From Gordionus sp. m RMFG-2023 (lineage: Eukaryota; Nematomorpha; Gordioida; Chordodea; Parachordodidae), in the NCBI RefSeq assembly GCF_954871325.1, contig NC_088776.1, positions 63,264,954-63,328,953 of the forward strand: a stretch of 64,000 nucleotides of DNA. The letters are read 5' to 3'. Numbering within the stretch: the first letter of the stretch is position 1; each line of letters begins with the position of its first letter. Shown here in pieces: positions 13,101 through 25,700 of the stretch. The notes under the pieces are model-generated. The model saw only the letters and a list, made by a program, of their open reading frames with translations, did no database searches and was not told the DNA's origin. A program made the position numbers and the translations under genes.

Positions 13101-15640
13101 AATTTTAAGGATAATATAGCAATAAACCTTGAATACAAAGTTGTACCTAAGGCAAATATTTCATCAAATAATTAATTTTTGGCATCTACTTTAACCTAAA
13201 GGAGGAAAGTGTCTATATGGAGATCCATCTAACATTGCTGTGACTTTAGGACGCGATAACTTGTGTTAGTTATCACAAATTTTATCCCAATTTTAAGTTT
13301 AGTTTTATATGTATAAGTATTTAAATATCATCTATAAAACTTCTATTATTCAATAAATACCTGATTTGAATAATTAAAGTGGGCGCTAATGTATTTAGCG
13401 ATCAATTTATAAAATAAAATTTTTAAACCTATTAAAATAACCCCAAAATGTTTTATTGAATTTAAAATATTTAAATAATCCAATTAGAATTAAGGATCTA
13501 ATATTTGCAAATTTATATTCTATTAGTTTTCATTTCAAATTAGATGAAAACATAAAAACACAATTTCAAATTAAATATTAAAACGTAAAAGAAGAATTAA
13601 TGTACAGGGCATCAAAATGCTATTAATAAGATCATTATGAAGTTTATTATTCAGAAAATAAGATGATACGTGGTCATGATATCATGTTAACGTAATGATT
13701 ATCGCTTTAACAGTTATAATACCCCTATATAATCGCGTAAAATTGAATACTGATGCTCAAATCAATAAATGGGATTCCCTTAGATTAACATATGAAACGC
13801 TCAGGACTAGTTATTTAATTTGCTAAGAATATTTTTGTAGAGTATTAATTATAATAGACCTGAAATAGATATAAAGTAAACATAAACCGTGTGGTGACTC
13901 GTGAGGTCTAAAACAACAATCTTTTTCTATTAATTTTATTTTATAGTTATTCATTATCTTAAATTATAAATGATATTTCATCGAAATTAGCTAATTCATA
14001 TTAGCGGAATTCTTTCTATCAATTTTGAGAATTTTTATTTGAATATAAATTTTTTTAAACATAAATTTTCATATTCGGATTACCCCTACAAAAGATAAAT
14101 TCCTAATAAAAATAAATCTTTTTGAAAAAACTCAACCTATTAATTATCTAATAAAATTTTTAATTTCAAATATAGTTGGAATAAATTTAGTGTTCGTAAT
14201 GTTATAATCCCCTCCGATTAAAATTCGTGTATAATATACTCGAAAAATCTTAGAATCAGTTTTATTTAAAATTTCTGTAAAATAAAAAGTGAAGATTAAA
14301 TTGAAAAATTATATACAGTAAGTAATTCCGTAAAAATTTGACTTTTTTGGTTTCTTGATAAATGTTGCCATTCCATTATTATAAAAAAATGTATATAAAT
14401 TCAAACGTTTTTTTATACATATCTTAATAGTATTTTATAAAATAATTTCAAATTATAACATCTTTACTTTAAAATTTAAAACAACCCATCATTTAAGATT
14501 GATAATCATGATAAAGATGCTTTTATTTTCTAATATCTTGGTTAAGATATATTATAAAGTTGTTTTTTTAAAATCCCTCGTTATCAATCTAATTAATTTA
14601 ATATTTTAAATTAGATTTGTAACTTCAAGGCATCGATTTAATTATAATATATATAAATATAAAATTTCCATATTAAAATATTAAGAATTTTTGTCATTAT
14701 TTTGGATCCAAATTCAAAAATAAAAAAGGATTATTTTTCCACAATACCATATCCTTGTAAGAAAGATGCTTCGCAAATATATCCTTGTTAACATTCTCCT
14801 TACGAGGAAATAGTGCCTAAAAAAATTTAATATAATATCTGTATATATTCATCACATAATTTTTACCATTTAAGAAAAAACCTTTGTCCTTTAAATTCGT
14901 TATTCTTACTTCTTTATTCATTATTCATGTATTCATAAAAATTATTTATACCTTTTTATCCAATATTTTCTTTAGAATATTACATTGTCTTATTATCCCA
15001 AATCTACATAGAGTCTTAAGCTACGTATGTGATAAGTCATGAATTCAAAGTAACCTTTGAATATCAGCTTTTCAATTGCTAATGAGTAATGACTTAATAA
15101 AAACTACTGCTTTAATATAGAACATTTTATAAATATTTTTTAAGTCATTAATTTTGTATACCAAAAATGGCCTATTTATTAGAAACCTGCAGAGGTATTA
15201 TTTGCAGGGCCCTGCCTAAAATTTCTTCAAAACATATTTTCAGGCCTGCATGGATATTTTTAAAATAATTTTTATAATCAATAATGACGATTTAAAATGT
15301 TCGGCCCAAGCCCTAGATATTTTTTAAAAAAACTTCAAATCTCGCCTGGATATATTCAGAAGAATTACTGCCAGCCCGGGTACCCAGGTTAAGGGGCCAA
15401 CACATCTATTTATATAATATGAATCTGTTAAGAAATTTTTATCATTTATTGCAACATTGCCTTCTAAATAAGAAATAATTTTTCTCATTATATTATGTTC
15501 CCTAGTAGATTATACTTTAATTTGATAGAAAATAAAAAATAAATGATAAGAAATAATATGTAAATTTAATGAAGAATATAAAGATATCACAAAAATATAC
15601 ATATGTTATATATATAAAAGGGAAAACATCGTTATTCATT
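10131..15640. other. Gene-free AT-rich stretch between the left arm and a LINE
   Basis: No exon or long frame was found on either strand. Visible items are a MITE at about 10791-10990, a run of 12 G at 11826-11837 flanked by short G and C clusters that look like the ends of a small degraded element, and a locally GC-richer patch at 15185-15400 with repeated CCTGC and GCCCGG words like the hAT-type MITEs elsewhere. The rest is AT-rich sequence in which I see nothing. Confidence 0.5.
10791..10990. repeat. MITE of the TGTTAAACGG family
   Basis: It opens with TTGTTAAACGG and contains the family words GCCGATTTT, ACGCAAGCC and AACCGTTTTTAAAAATTGG, shared with 25583-25742, 20402-20590, about 45225-45430 and about 61135-61345. 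No transposase is present. The ends are not sharp here because the terminal repeat has decayed. Confidence 0.5.
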
Positions 15641-18600
15641 TTATGCGATGAGGCTGCCCATGAAGATTATGTAATTAGCCCCGTGACTATGGAGAGTCTT
15701 TAGCTTTAGAAAAAGCCTTTGCATGGTTCATTCGTAAATATACGAATGTGTGAGCCAAGTCCCTTGAAAATGGATGATGTACAATCCCCAAAGAGATTAT
15801 TGTTGTGAACATAATGAGAATAAATATGTATTTTTGTGATATTTTAAAATACCTATTTTAGCATTTCCTTTTTCTCCAGAATGTGTAGTGCATGATTAGA
15901 TGGAGCCAAAAGATAAATACACGATAAATCTCATACCAGGAATTGACCACGCGTCCAAATAATTTGAGATTATCCGTCAGGACGTTTTCCATAAGATCTG
16001 AAAAGACAAGGTTCAAGATCAGAGGAAATTTGAGCTGATATCAAACCTCAACAGATAATAAAATCGCATAAATTATGTCTAAAGACACGATCTTAACAAG
16101 AACGACAATGGAGGCTATGTTTTCTATTACCCCAAACGGCAGAACCGCTACCTAAACAAGAGTAGGGTTGGGTTATTGTTAAAATGAAAATACCAATGGC
16201 GTGAGTGAGCTCATTGTAATTGTAAATAAACAGAGGTAACGGCTTCAAGGAACTCATGACCAGATCCATTAAGCAGCGAGGAGAATAAAGGACTGTCAGA
16301 TAACTGCATTCTGGAAAGGTGAGATTCAACGCATGCACTAATGGGCCCATCCCAGTCCTTCTGCTATTTGGTTCCTGGAAGTGGGTGATCAGCTATATCA
16401 TAGGAGCAAGGAGGATAAATTAGAAATGGTGTTTCATATAAATATTTCCCAAGAAGAGAAGATATTAATTAGGTTAAATATATCTGCTCCCCCCAAAAGT
16501 ATTAAAGGAATGGATAAGTTTCAAGTATAGTGAGATTCTATAAATTTCGATAGTGGACTACTCTCTTCAAAATTTATAGTTTTAAAATTCGAAAAGAGTA
16601 TCCAACTGCCAAAAATACTGATATAGATTAAAGCTCATATGAGAAAATGGTTATTATAATAGAATCTGCTAGATTCTATTAATGAGTGTTCTTTAGAAAA
16701 GAATCCTGTAGAACAGGGAAAGGGTATTAGTGATCAAGAAGATAAAAAAGAGGATTGAGAGGTTAATTTATTTGAATTGATGGGGTTTTTTCGCATCTCC
16801 TGTAGTTGTTATTAGAGTAAAAAACTCTTCCTACTTTTAAAGATGGCATGGGATAGGGTTAAACATAAATAAAAAAGTTTATTTGCAGCAAGAATTAGTA
16901 AAAGTTTTATTTAATTTATAGTTCTAAGAGCGATGTTTTTTTAATGTCCTTTTTTTCAAGCCGATCTCTCCACAAATTTTGCAGATAGAAACCCTGAAAT
17001 CCCTTCTTCCCAACCTAATAGGAATTTCTATCCTATGTTTATCATATGAAAGCAGGATTGGCGCCTATACATATTTGGTTTATCTCAAGATCAAAAATAA
17101 GGGGCTGGCAGTTCTTTGTACCAAATAGTACAATATGACTCAACTCCTTTTCCTAGAATAATAAAAAGCAAAAATAAAACGAAATTATATGCTAACCCCT
17201 GTCAAAAATAAATAAGAGATATAGATCTAAATACTCACAAAATACTCCCTAATCATATCATACATAATATAGTTATTAAAATTTATAAAGGATTATATAA
17301 TCATAAATGAGTTATGAACCCATAAGCTTTAATTTTAGCTTACCTTATTTTATTAAACAACTATAATAAAATTTAATTTTGATAATCTTATTTTTGTCTT
17401 CAAAATTAAATTAAAAAGTCAATTAAAATAATATAATGATTTTAATTAAGAATTTGAATCTCTCTTCACTATTCTTATATTTTATATAAAACTCGCTAAC
17501 AAAATAAGTATAATTAAACCTCATCAAAATAATAAAGTAAACTAGACAACTCAAGCTGTAAATATAAAACTATGATTATTAATCGTTTACTATTATACCA
17601 CTAACTACCTCCTGCTTTCTTTTTATCGTTTTAACAGTAGTATATATAATACTAAATACACTTATTATTTTTATATTATAATAAGTTGAGTTAACTCAAA
17701 GATACTCACACAAAAATCAAAATTTAAAGGAAGTTATAAAGTGGTCTTAACTCAAACCCCCAAAGTTTGTATTTTTTAAACTACCTTTAATTTAATTTTT
17801 ATGCGCCTTCCTCCTTGTTTACCTTGGTTATTGTAACTTATACGGGTGGATAATCGTATTTTTGTACTCATGCGTTTTGTCTCCAACCCCAATAACTATG
17901 GTAAACAAGGAGGAAGGCGCTATGGGGGTGTATCACTCCTCACTGTAATAATTTGAGATATATATTACATCACTCCTCCTATATAATATTTTTTGTTAAA
18001 AGACAACTGGATATGAAGGTAGTTAGGGTAATATCGGAAGGAGGTCTGATACTATGCCCAACCCATTTTGATGGTGAAAGAGTCTTGAGTTCGCACTATT
18101 TCATCAAATTTAAGGTTTAAAATGTTTTCGATTATGGACTTTAATCCCATTTTGATAAACACCAAGAGGTAAGGGACATTTAAAAATGAGAGTTGATCGA
18201 AGCGCATATAGAATAACGGGGAATATTGAAAAAATTTCTCAAAAAGTGTTTCGTTTATGGAATTTAGGTAGGAATATATTGCCGTGAATTCACCAATAGG
18301 AGCGCCTAAATGATTTAGTTCCTTAGGGTCGTCAGTTTAATGTTTTGTGAATTAGATCAAATTGATTTGATAAAAATGAATATGGATTTCTCGCGGGTTG
18401 ATAGAGAGTCCCAAAACCGTCCTAGCCTCCTCGATTAAATTCATTGCTTAATTGACTTCGTTAATGGAACAACCATGTATACCATCAACAATATACCAGG
18501 CATGCAAGGATAATGATCACGATGAGATTATGTATTTAACGATGTCGTTGCTACCTAAACAGAAAAATGGAGAACCTAGAGGATCTCTCTAGTTGTATTC

Positions 18601-18990
18601 TTTCAATGGAAGCAATTTTATAATCATCTAATTGGAGAAACAAAAATTAAAAAACAACTGTGTAACCGGGGAAAAAAGTGTACAATTTTAACAAATGACT
18701 TATTGATTGATATAAATGTTTCTAGTTAAATGTACAACAGCTTCAGAGCCACCAAGTTGGAGAAACAAAGCTAGATACTTCACTTTTTAAATTTTATTGC
18801 AAAGATTTGTTATTTTAGTAAGAATGGGAGTTTGTAAGCATATTGAGGGGGAATATGTTCAGGAGAAATGTAGGGCGGATGCCATCAAGACCATGGACAG
18901 AATGTCAATGAAAGGAAAGGATTGCTTTCCACACTTCTTCTTTTTATACTTAAAATTTATACTTTATCTGTCTTTTGAAATATAGAGCTG
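15640..18990 (-). mobile_element. Degraded LINE, reverse transcriptase and C-terminal domain
   Basis: Read on the - strand from high to low coordinates, 18700-18000 encodes reverse transcriptase blocks: RDPLGSPFFCLGSNDIVKYI, then WYIVDGIHG at the position of the YxDD box, then GLSINP, then NHLGAPIGEF. After an AT-rich gap (about 17970-17200) come SG-x-FLEAV-like sequence near 16250, HSLHCRSC with a following histidine (about 16110), and LEPCLFRS-x-GKRPDG at about 15960. These last blocks are the same C-terminal domain as at 178-870 and 21140-21679. Many stops and frame shifts show that it is dead. The third YxDD residue is not Asp in this reading. The gap holds a 120-base hairpin element, so the LINE was probably split by later insertions. 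The clade was not determined. The C-terminal RPDG...WD block suggests a nuclease-like domain, which is an inference. Confidence 0.7.
17802..17921. repeat. 120-base hairpin MITE
   Basis: The arms at 17802-17832 and 17891-17921 are inverted repeats of about 31 bases beginning GCGCCTTCCTCCTTGTTTAC, with only a few mismatches. The loop is about 58 bases. The GC-richer arms stand out from the surrounding AT-rich DNA. It lies inside the gap that splits the LINE, so it postdates the LINE's insertion if the gap is foreign DNA. Confidence 0.65.
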
Positions 18991-19716
18991 TTAAATCAAA
19001 CAAATCACAATTTTATAATTTAGATTAAATTTTCTCGATTTGTAAATTAAGAATTAACCGATATTATTTAATGTTATATAAATATAAAAGGGAGGTTTAA
19101 AATATGTTATAATGGTATCCGATTTCATGGAAATTTCCAGATAAATATGAGGATCTTAAAATCTATATCTTCAAAATGGCTCATTAATATTTCACTACTT
19201 AACTCAAGCATTATAAACGTTTTCAGGATCTGGAACTGGATAGATTTTATACGATAAAAAGATCCATTTTTAAAATTATATTTCATGTCGTATCTTAAGA
19301 TACAAATTAGAAGTAACTAACTTTTTAATTTGTTCTTACCAAAGTCATATTAATCATAAACTCAAGTACCGTATGGAAATTAAAGTAAACATAAAGAGGA
19401 ACTATGTTAATTAAACTCTCCAGATAAACCTTATTTATATCGAGATCATCAGATTCCGAATTAAAATTATGACATTTAAATGAGTTTAATTTTAATAATT
19501 CAAAATAAGGCAAAATGAACTATCTTGCGGCACATCAACATTATTACGCTTTTAAAATATGAATGTAAATTATAACAAGTTGCACGTTGGAAACCCATTA
19601 GAAATTTTTTATTATTACAAACATCATAAGATTCGTTTATAATTAAATTTACTTGAATCACAATATCAATATTTAATTCATTATTTTAAAAATAAAAAAA
19701 TCTTTTTTTTTAAATA
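18991..19716. other. Intergenic stretch downstream of the acid phosphatase gene
   Basis: AT-rich sequence between the phosphatase stop codon and the LINE. Short open frames here have no family resemblance and no splice context. No clear AATAAA was seen immediately after the stop on the - strand. Confidence 0.4.
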
Positions 19717-22700
19717 TTATTTCTTAAAAAATCTGCCACCGATATTAGTACTGTAAAGAAAATTCCCATCTTCATCATAATATGACAATATCATGCTTAT
19801 ATTTGGATACATAAAACTTAGCACACTAAAGCCCCCTGTTCCAAAATGTCTAAATATCTTCCTTTCATCGGCAAAAGGTTTTTTGTTGTCGACTCTTGTA
19901 CGCTTAGATCCACCACCAGAAATTGCGTACTTCATTCTTACTCCATCAATGTCTCGTTCTATATACTACATCGTTTATTGGTAACAAAAGGCAAAAATAA
20001 GTTTTTTAGTTTAGACTAAGAAAAAAAAGATTTTTCTGACCAAAAATATCATAAAACCTCTCGTTGAACTTAAAGATTCTTATGAATTATATCATTTCAT
20101 CTATCAAAATTATGCCGATATTTTATTTCGAGTTGATCTGATCAGATATTGGTAAAAATATATAGCCTTAAATAAGTTAAATATTTTATATCCTATCATA
20201 TAAAAAAATGTTTTATTAATTTAATTAAAAATAACCTGTAAATCATGTTCATGCCCGCTAATATACAATGATGCCATATTATCTTTTAGCCAGCGATTTA
20301 AAAAATGGAGAGATTTTTTAGCACCTTTAGGACCAAATGAATATATTGGATAATGTCCTGCCACAACTAAAAAATCTGCGTTGCTAAAAATAATTAACAT
20401 TAGTATTGTTGAACGGCTTAATTTAAGCCGATTTTTTTAAAACGGTTAACAATAATTTAGCCCGAAAAGTATTGTCTAAGCTTCTAGATTTCTATCTAGA
20501 ATATATGTCTAGACCTTTGTTTTTTCTATGAACAAAATTTTCAGGCTTGGGTGATATTTTTCTGGAGGAAATATTGTAATCAGTTAAATAATTATTAATT
20601 AATTTTTTAAATAAAACCGTTTTAATATTTTGATTTGCTCGTTATCACTTAGATTTAAAAAAAATTTTCCGACGCAAAATGAAATTCAAATCAAACCAGC
20701 AATACCAAAAATTATTAAATTTTATATTTATTTAAATTTAGGCAAATGTAGATAACCCCTTGAGCAGACTAGCCTTTGTCACAGCTTATTTATTCCCTCC
20801 CTTTCACCTCGTTACAAATATTTATCACTAATAACAACTTTTACTAAATCTACTTTACTTTGCGATATTAAGTATTCATATATTTTTTTTAAAAATTATT
20901 TGAATTATATTTATACAAATAACGGTCAATAAAAGGAGGACTAGACAAAAGTTTTTTTAAAAATAGCGGCCAATATTTTTGAAACGAGAGAGGTCAATAT
21001 TACTAGAAATCATAATCCAAGTGAGTATATAAAAAAATATTAAGTTTGGAAATAAAAGAAATTAAAAAAAATATTCACAATTAATTTGAAATAAAATATT
21101 ATTTTATAATTACTAGATTTTCATTATAATAAATTTTAATCAGGGTGCAACTCGCCAGTTGACTCGAAGGGTAGACATAGTTTACATTGTCGCTCCTGCA
21201 ATGGACGATTCATCAGACACAAGCAATGTAATACAATCATCCAACATGCTCTGAAATCCGCCCAAATTCCTTCCACGCTAGAACCACAGGGTCTTTTTAG
21301 ATCTGACGGTAAACGTCCTGATGGGATCTCTCAAATCCCATGGAGGAGAGGCCAACTTTTGGTATGGGACTATTCCTGTATTGACCCCTTGGCCCCATCC
21401 AACCACGCCACCAACATCCTTGACCAGAAGGAACAACTTAAAATTTCTAAATACACAGAAATAATAAACGATCATTGCTTCATCCCAATCATATCAACCA
21501 CTCTTGGCACCTTCGGCAAACTCGCCTTAGCATTTTTCAAAAACTTAGGATCACAAATCAGCAAACTCTCAGAAGAACCTCGAGAGGGTTTTTTTCTTCG
21601 TCAACGATTATCCATAGCGATTCTCAAAGCTAATTATATCAGTTTCAATGGTAGCCTTCTAGCCAAAGAGCTATCATAGACAACGCTTACGTCCCTTTTT
21701 CATTTTTGTTTCCCTGCGTCACACCATCTCCGTTCCTTTTTTAAATAGTATTATTATATATTTTTCAAACATTTTTAAATATATTAAAATTTATTATAAT
21801 TTGAAATAAAATAAATAATATAAGAAAATCATAATTATATAAAGGTCATTAATTCTTCGCTCTCTTTTTTTTATTGAAAGGGCCAAGGTTATCTATTAGC
21901 GTTAACATAATCAAGTGGAGCAAAATTGCCCAAGTAGTCTATCCCATGCATAAGATGTTCAATTAGAGGAAATTAGGTCATTAAAAGTATGAAGCTGAGA
22001 TAGTTAGTTGTATTTTATAATGTTTATGGCCAATCTTTTGGCTTGCAAGTTTAATATTTTTTTATATACTTATTAAGCCCTACTCACGTTTATTTTAAAA
22101 TAATTTCGAACAAAGCAAATTGCATAGAATTGTCAGTTTTCTTCTAAAAATGCTCACAATTTATAAAAGTGAGAAATTAATATTATTAACAAATCAGAAT
22201 TCAAATATAGGAAGATCCTAATAAATCAATTTAAGTTTTTTTAAAAAAAATTGAAAATCAAAGGGTATAAAATTTTGGCAAATATCTATTTATTTTTTTT
22301 AAAATTATTTAACTAATATAAAAAAAACATATTAATATTATAATTGATAATATCTTTTTATAAAATTTATAAAATGGGTACAACCCGTGATTATTAAATA
22401 TGATAGGTCATAGCTAGTAAAATAGGGAAGATAAAACATAATTGAAGGTTGAAAAGGTGAGATGAAATCTTCTAATTCTGGACCAACGGTTCCATATAGA
22501 TTTTAATATATAATAAGCAGAAAAGAATCAATCAAAATAACTCCCATCTTTGATTACCACTATAATAAGGCTGTTTTTATTAATTGGCAATTAATTAGCG
22601 TTGATTAAGCTTTTCCCTTACAGTTTTTAAATAATTATTCATATTTTTATAATATTTATTTTCATCATTATTTAAATACTAGGTAAATAATATCTTTTCA

Positions 22701-25700
22701 CCAGACGTGAGTCAAACCCCCATTAAGATGCAAAGTTAATACTATTATTTGATACTCTTAATAATATTTTGTGTTAATTATCATTAAAATCGAAAGATAT
22801 TTAATTACCTTATATTTGATACCCATAGCAAATTCATTAAATTTATCCCTTCTACTTTCCAAATTCCAACTTTCTAACTTATCAAAACCAATAGGGAAAT
22901 GTGCAATTTTAAGTCGAAATATGCTATTTTGAGTCTTTTGATTTTTTTATATATATAAATTTAGTGTTGTTAAAACTACGTAACTTTAGTACTATAAAAA
23001 GAGCGTAGCCATCTTTTTAACCATAGATATTCCAATCAATCTTCAAGTTGAGACTCAACTTAAAGGGCTTAATTCAATCTTTTTTAGGCTAAAAACTTGA
23101 TTAAGCCACAATAGAGATGGTCAAAGTTAGATAATTTAACAGCACCCCCCAAAAAAGCAAGTATATATTCTCAACAAAGGCCTAAAATAATTCAATTAGC
23201 CATTTTATTTTAAACCTAGTGGATATATTGCGCAGCCATTTTTTTTGAGACTGCCGAGAGGCGTTATTCATGTATTTGTCCGCTTCTAATCCCGTTGCGT
23301 AATATTTATGCAAGTCGAGTATAATGGTGTCCAGCATCAAAACGACTATGGTAATCGTCTCCTTTAGCGATCCATTATGTCTGTACTTAATGTCTATCTC
23401 GAAAACAATCTCGTAATACAAATACGGATATTTCCTTTATAGCGAGAAAAATTAAAAGGATTGATAAACAGGAAATATCTATAGTTGAATCATTAGCTAA
23501 GCTAAACATATTCTGCACTACTTTTTATAATCTTATCTCATAGGTTTTCACCACTCGCTTATTATATTGTATTATACAAAACTGAGACCTGCCTAGAAAG
23601 TGGGACACATGGGTAGGACTTTTTTAAATTCGTAAATAGAATCCAGCTGGGCTAATCTGAAAAATGAATTAGGAACATAAGTTCTATTAGGCCAGCCCAG
23701 GCATTAAAACTTTGATATTATATATATTTTTTCAAATTTTCAAACTGATATTTTTGATTTTGATTAATATTAAAATTACAATATGTTTATTCCTTTATTT
23801 TAAGAGCTGCCTAACTAAAATACTAATTTTATAAATAATATAGTAAATTCTCAAATAAATTAAACAATTAATTTATAGCAAAATACAAAACCCAAACTCT
23901 ATTGATTCTTAAAATTGCTTAAACCAGCCGACCTGAAAACTTGTGCAAAATTATTTAAGGCTAAACCTGATCGGGCAGCGCTTTGCAGACCTAACGAAGG
24001 TCAAATTAATAATTATGGAAAGATTTTTTTTTGGAACGTTAGTTGAGAAACCATCAAAAAACTATGCATCCAGAGTATAAATGAGTCGATTTAAGTTGAA
24101 TGAATAGGTAAAATATATAATTTGCTTATTTAAAATTAGTAAGGAAGAGAATAAAACGGTGGCAAAATTAAGCAAAGATCTAAATGATACTTACGTCATA
24201 TGGTTGTAGTTTAGAGATAAATTGAATGGAAAATATAAGTTAAATTACTTATACAAACTCATAGTTCTTATATGGTTATAAAAGATGAAAAATAAATGAC
24301 ATTCATACCTCTGTTATTGAATTAATGGAAAATTTAATTCCCATTCAAAATTTATTTCAAGATTTAATAGGATACCAAAACCTTCCGATAATATTTCGGT
24401 TCGATTTGCTATAAGGACTTACAACTTTACATCCCGACAAATTTTAAATTTATTTGTTTTCCTAACTTAAAACGTTCAGGGATTCAAGCCGACACGTTAA
24501 ACCCGTTATATTTTTGTCTAAACCAACGGCTAGAAAAATGCTAATTACCCGGTTCTAACTTCTTTTACAATTTTTATAATTATAAAATAATGTGAACGTT
24601 ATTTTATTTATAGAATTATTGCCAAAATTTCTATTTATTTTCTAAATTGTTTAAAAAAGTTTGTATAGTAACAATATTTATAGATGTTAGAATATTGCTT
24701 CTTTATTTTTAGACCATTCATTAAATATATATTTTTTTAATCAGGGATTTAACTGCACCTTAAAACACTAGTATACAGTTATCATTTACAGAGTTCCTGA
24801 ACTATCATAAATGTTGTTACCCCACTTTCACGATAAATGTTGTTAATATGAAATTAGATTTGTTGTGATAAAAGTGCTTAAATATTTGATAGTTTACCAT
24901 TTTAAGAAAAAGTTGATACTGGCCCATAATTATTAGCAAAAAAATATTTGACATTTGAAAAAATATTAATTTCATCATGAGATAGTTATAATGAACCACA
25001 CTACCCACTTGCCCTCCCCCAAAAAAAATTTTTTTTTTTAAATTCTATTGGTTCCTTAAAATATTATATATACATTTGTAAATAGTGTTTTTTAAAAATA
25101 AGATGGTAGTAATGGGAGAGGATATATTTATTATGTCTAAAAATTATTTATACATTTGTTATCTTTAAATTTTATTTAAAAAAAAATATGTTATAGAAAT
25201 TTTTTGTTAGCCCTATATTATTATAATAAGCCTCTAGGAAGAAAAAAAATCAGATTTGTCAAATAGACTAGTTTATTGGATTTATGCAATTTTCCGATCT
25301 CTATTTTCGATAATTTTGCTCAAAAATTTTGGCTTTCGCACCTCCCCCCCCCCCTAGAACTATTAAAATTATTATACGTTTTATAAACATAATTATTATT
25401 AAACCATCTTTTGGATATCTTTCTATATTCCATTTGGGCTGTCACATTTCCAATGTAATCATGGTTTCCAGCTATAACGTACCAATCGGTTTTCTTAAGA
25501 GGACCAATATAAACTTTTTCGAATGTTTCCTGATTAAATAAAAATAAAAATTTTTTTAAGCATAAATTTCATAATGTTTAGTAGTACTGCTAAACGGGCT
25601 AACTAAGTATTTCATCCAGGATAGTATTACGCAAGCCAGAAGATTATGTTATTAGCCAAATCTCGAGTTCTAGATAATTTTGCTAAAATATTGAGTTAGC

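Noticed and set aside
16093-16350. 85-residue minus-strand frame as a gene of its own
   Set aside because: It ends in HSLHCRSC and is part of the degraded LINE at 15640-18990.
16840-16900. Plus-strand MAWDRVKHK peptide resembling a reverse transcriptase motif
   Set aside because: The LINE here is clearly encoded on the minus strand by blocks on both sides, and the plus-strand reading has no supporting motifs.
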